From JAQVUB01 sp033809415 (lineage in GTDB: Bacteria; Verrucomicrobiota; Lentisphaeria; Oligosphaerales; Oligosphaeraceae), in contig JAPXLT010000253.1 in assembly GCA_033809415.1 (NCBI GenBank), positions 1 to 7,035 of the forward strand: a stretch of DNA of 7,035 nucleotides. The letters are read 5' to 3'. Under the pieces are notes generated by a model, which saw only the letters and a program-made list of their open reading frames with translations, was not told the DNA's origin and made no database searches. Shown piece after piece: positions 6,119 through 7,035 of the stretch; the first letter of the stretch is position 1; each line of letters starts with the position of its first letter. Both the position numbers and the translations under genes were made by a program.

Positions 6119-6146
6119 AAAATAACTTGTGGTGGACTAATGTCAA
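6119..6146 (-). promoter_or_regulatory. Possible second promoter of the fadL-like gene
   Basis: A perfect TTGACA (6146-6141) is followed after 16 nt by TATTTT (6124-6119), a 4-of-6 -10 match. It lies about 50 nt upstream of the first promoter. The surrounding sequence is AT-rich, so chance is a concern. Confidence 0.3.
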
Positions 6147-6161
6147 CAACCTATTTTTTGT

Positions 6162-6233
6162 CCACGGAAAGCACGGAATGCGCGGAAAATTTTGCATAGA
6201 AAATTTTCGTGTCTTTTCGTATGTTTTCGTTGT
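6162..6233. repeat. Imperfect palindrome of short CACGGAA / TTTTCGT units
   Basis: The left half has three 9-nt units (CCACGGAAA, GCACGGAAT, GCGCGGAAA; 6162-6188). The right half has three 10-nt units starting TTTTCGT (6204-6233) in the opposite sense, so the whole can fold back on itself. It shares an exact 22-bp stretch (6199-6220) with the element at 3464-3514. Confidence 0.7.
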
Positions 6234-6245
6234 TCGGGAGTGGAT

Positions 6246-6273
6246 TTGCGTAATTTGGAATTGCTATTATAGT
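6246..6273 (+). promoter_or_regulatory. Possible promoter of the gene at 6373
   Basis: TTGCGT (6246-6251) is followed after 16 nt by TATAGT (6268-6273). The -10 matches 5 of 6, the -35 only 3 of 6. The leader would be about 95 nt and contains a weak CGGCA/TGCCG stem. Confidence 0.35.
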
Positions 6274-6372
6274 TTTCCGGGTGTATTTCTGTTGCACACT
6301 TTCTCCTTTTGTCGTCTCGGCAATGTATGCTGCCGTTGGCGTTTCATTCACCAACCAATCGGAACCTTTACC

Positions 6373-7035
6373 ATGTCGGATATGAAGAACATTCAGCCTG
6401 CCCGCCCCTTACGAATTGGCGTTTGGGAACATTATTTTCGCCCGGAATATCGCATTATCGACCGTTTGCGTGAGAAGTTTCAAGCTGAGATTTTTTCGGT
6501 GGATTTCAAGCAGCCTGGCTATCTGGATCATCTGGATGTCCTGGTTATCGAGCAGAATGGGCTCAATGATTACGTTGAAAATGACAGTGAATACATGCAT
6601 GCGTTTATAGCCTCCGGAAAAATCTGCTGGATTATGCATCAGGACTACGAACGCTGGTCCACCGCCTTTCTACCGAGTGAGTTATCCACTCCCTGGCTGG
6701 CCAATCGTTATTTGACAACCATCTCCCCAAACCACAAGAGCTATCTTCTGCCCTGGCTCGAGTATCCGGCTCATCCTCTGTTTTCCAAGCCCCATGCCCT
6801 GAGTTCCGAGGAAATGCTCTACTGGAATATCCCCGGCAATTCCTTCGCCATTCAGCGGCAGCCCGGTCCGCCGGAATGGCTGCGCAGCGCGGCGGTCTCC
6901 TGCGTCGTCAATCCCGGCAAGTGGGAAGTCCTGGGCAGCTTCCGGGATGCGGCAGTGCCGGAAGCGGCATTGATCTTGCAGGCACGCCACGGAAAAGGAC
7001 TCTTCCTCTGGAACCAAATCCTGTTCCCGGAAACC
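6373..7035 (+). CDS. Unrecognised soluble protein, 3' end outside window
   Basis: From ATG at 6373 the frame is open for 221 codons to the edge. GGAA 8 nt upstream is a weak ribosome-binding site. There is no signal peptide and no membrane segment. The sequence alternates short beta strands and helices: RPLRIGVWEHYF (11-22) and LDVLVIEQNG (54-63) look like strands of a Rossmann- or flavodoxin-like fold. GKICWIMHQDYERW (82-95) and ARHGKGLFLWNQILF (204-218) resemble conserved core and C-terminal strands of glutamine-amidotransferase-like or ThuA-like domains. No catalytic Cys-His-Glu triad can be assigned. The protein is rich in Trp and aromatic residues. The family call is a guess; a carbohydrate-related role, common for such domains in PVC bacteria, is speculation. 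That it is a real gene is well supported by its length, codon regularity and protein-like composition. Confidence 0.75.
   Translation, partial: MSDMKNIQPARPLRIGVWEHYFRPEYRIIDRLREKFQAEIFSVDFKQPGYLDHLDVLVIEQNGLNDYVENDSEYMHAFIASGKICWIMHQDYERWSTAFLPSELSTPWLANRYLTTISPNHKSYLLPWLEYPAHPLFSKPHALSSEEMLYWNIPGNSFAIQRQPGPPEWLRSAAVSCVVNPGKWEVLGSFRDAAVPEAALILQARHGKGLFLWNQILFPET

Larger units (their letters stand above)
5999..6372. other. Divergent intergenic region
   Basis: These 374 nt separate the minus-strand fadL-like gene from the plus-strand gene at 6373. From left to right they hold the leader and one or two promoters for the barrel gene, a palindromic repeat, and a promoter for the right-hand gene with a leader of about 95 nt. 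No tRNA or convincing small ORF was found. Confidence 0.7.

Noticed and set aside
6151..6354. Minus-strand frame of 67 codons (TTG start)
   Set aside because: It reads straight through the palindromic repeat and the opposing promoter, and has no Shine-Dalgarno.

Overview
The window looks like chromosomal DNA of a Gram-negative bacterium of moderate GC. It holds an OmpP1/FadL-type outer-membrane barrel with a signal peptide and a C-terminal Phe, an O-antigen-ligase-like membrane protein, a CehA/McbA-like PHP metallohydrolase and a RicT/PSP1 protein. Long simple repeats and 'CACGGA/TTTTCGTG' palindromic repeats fill the gaps between genes. This mix fits the PVC group (Lentisphaerota, Kiritimatiellota or Verrucomicrobiota), but nothing here fixes the taxon, so the placement is an inference.

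Layout from left to right: (1) 1-1772, minus strand: a PHP-domain metallohydrolase followed after 9 nt by an O-antigen-ligase family gene that runs off the left edge. The pair probably forms one operon from a promoter at about 1797-1825. (2) 1931-2113, plus strand: a short ORF with a perfect AGGAGG ribosome-binding site. It reads like the start of a HEAT-repeat protein and breaks off exactly where the next gene begins. (3) 2070-3287, minus strand: a DUF1016/YhcG-type PD-(D/E)XK nuclease gene whose inter-domain linker carries two in-frame copies of a perfect 27-bp palindrome. A short in-frame HEAT-like piece follows at 3305-3364, and TTATC flanks the nuclease gene on both sides. This suggests that the gene is an insertion into an older reading frame. 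(4) 3464-3514: an AT-rich palindrome just downstream of a minus-strand ricT-like gene (3527-4348). (5) 4451-4709: two back-to-back tandem arrays, a 7-mer and an 11-mer, with their GGAC cores on opposite strands. (6) 4712-5998, minus strand: the FadL-family barrel, with one good and one weaker promoter upstream. (7) 5999-6372: a divergent regulatory region containing a relative of the palindrome at 3464. (8) 6373 to the right edge, plus strand: an unrecognised soluble protein, incomplete at its C-terminus.

Functionally this is a mix and not one pathway. It holds envelope genes (barrel, ligase), a housekeeping-type regulator (RicT), a probably mobile nuclease, and several repeat families. No complete new multi-gene system is visible. 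The most unusual signals are the nuclease gene inside a broken ORF, the palindromes coding in-frame in its linker, and the opposed tandem arrays.
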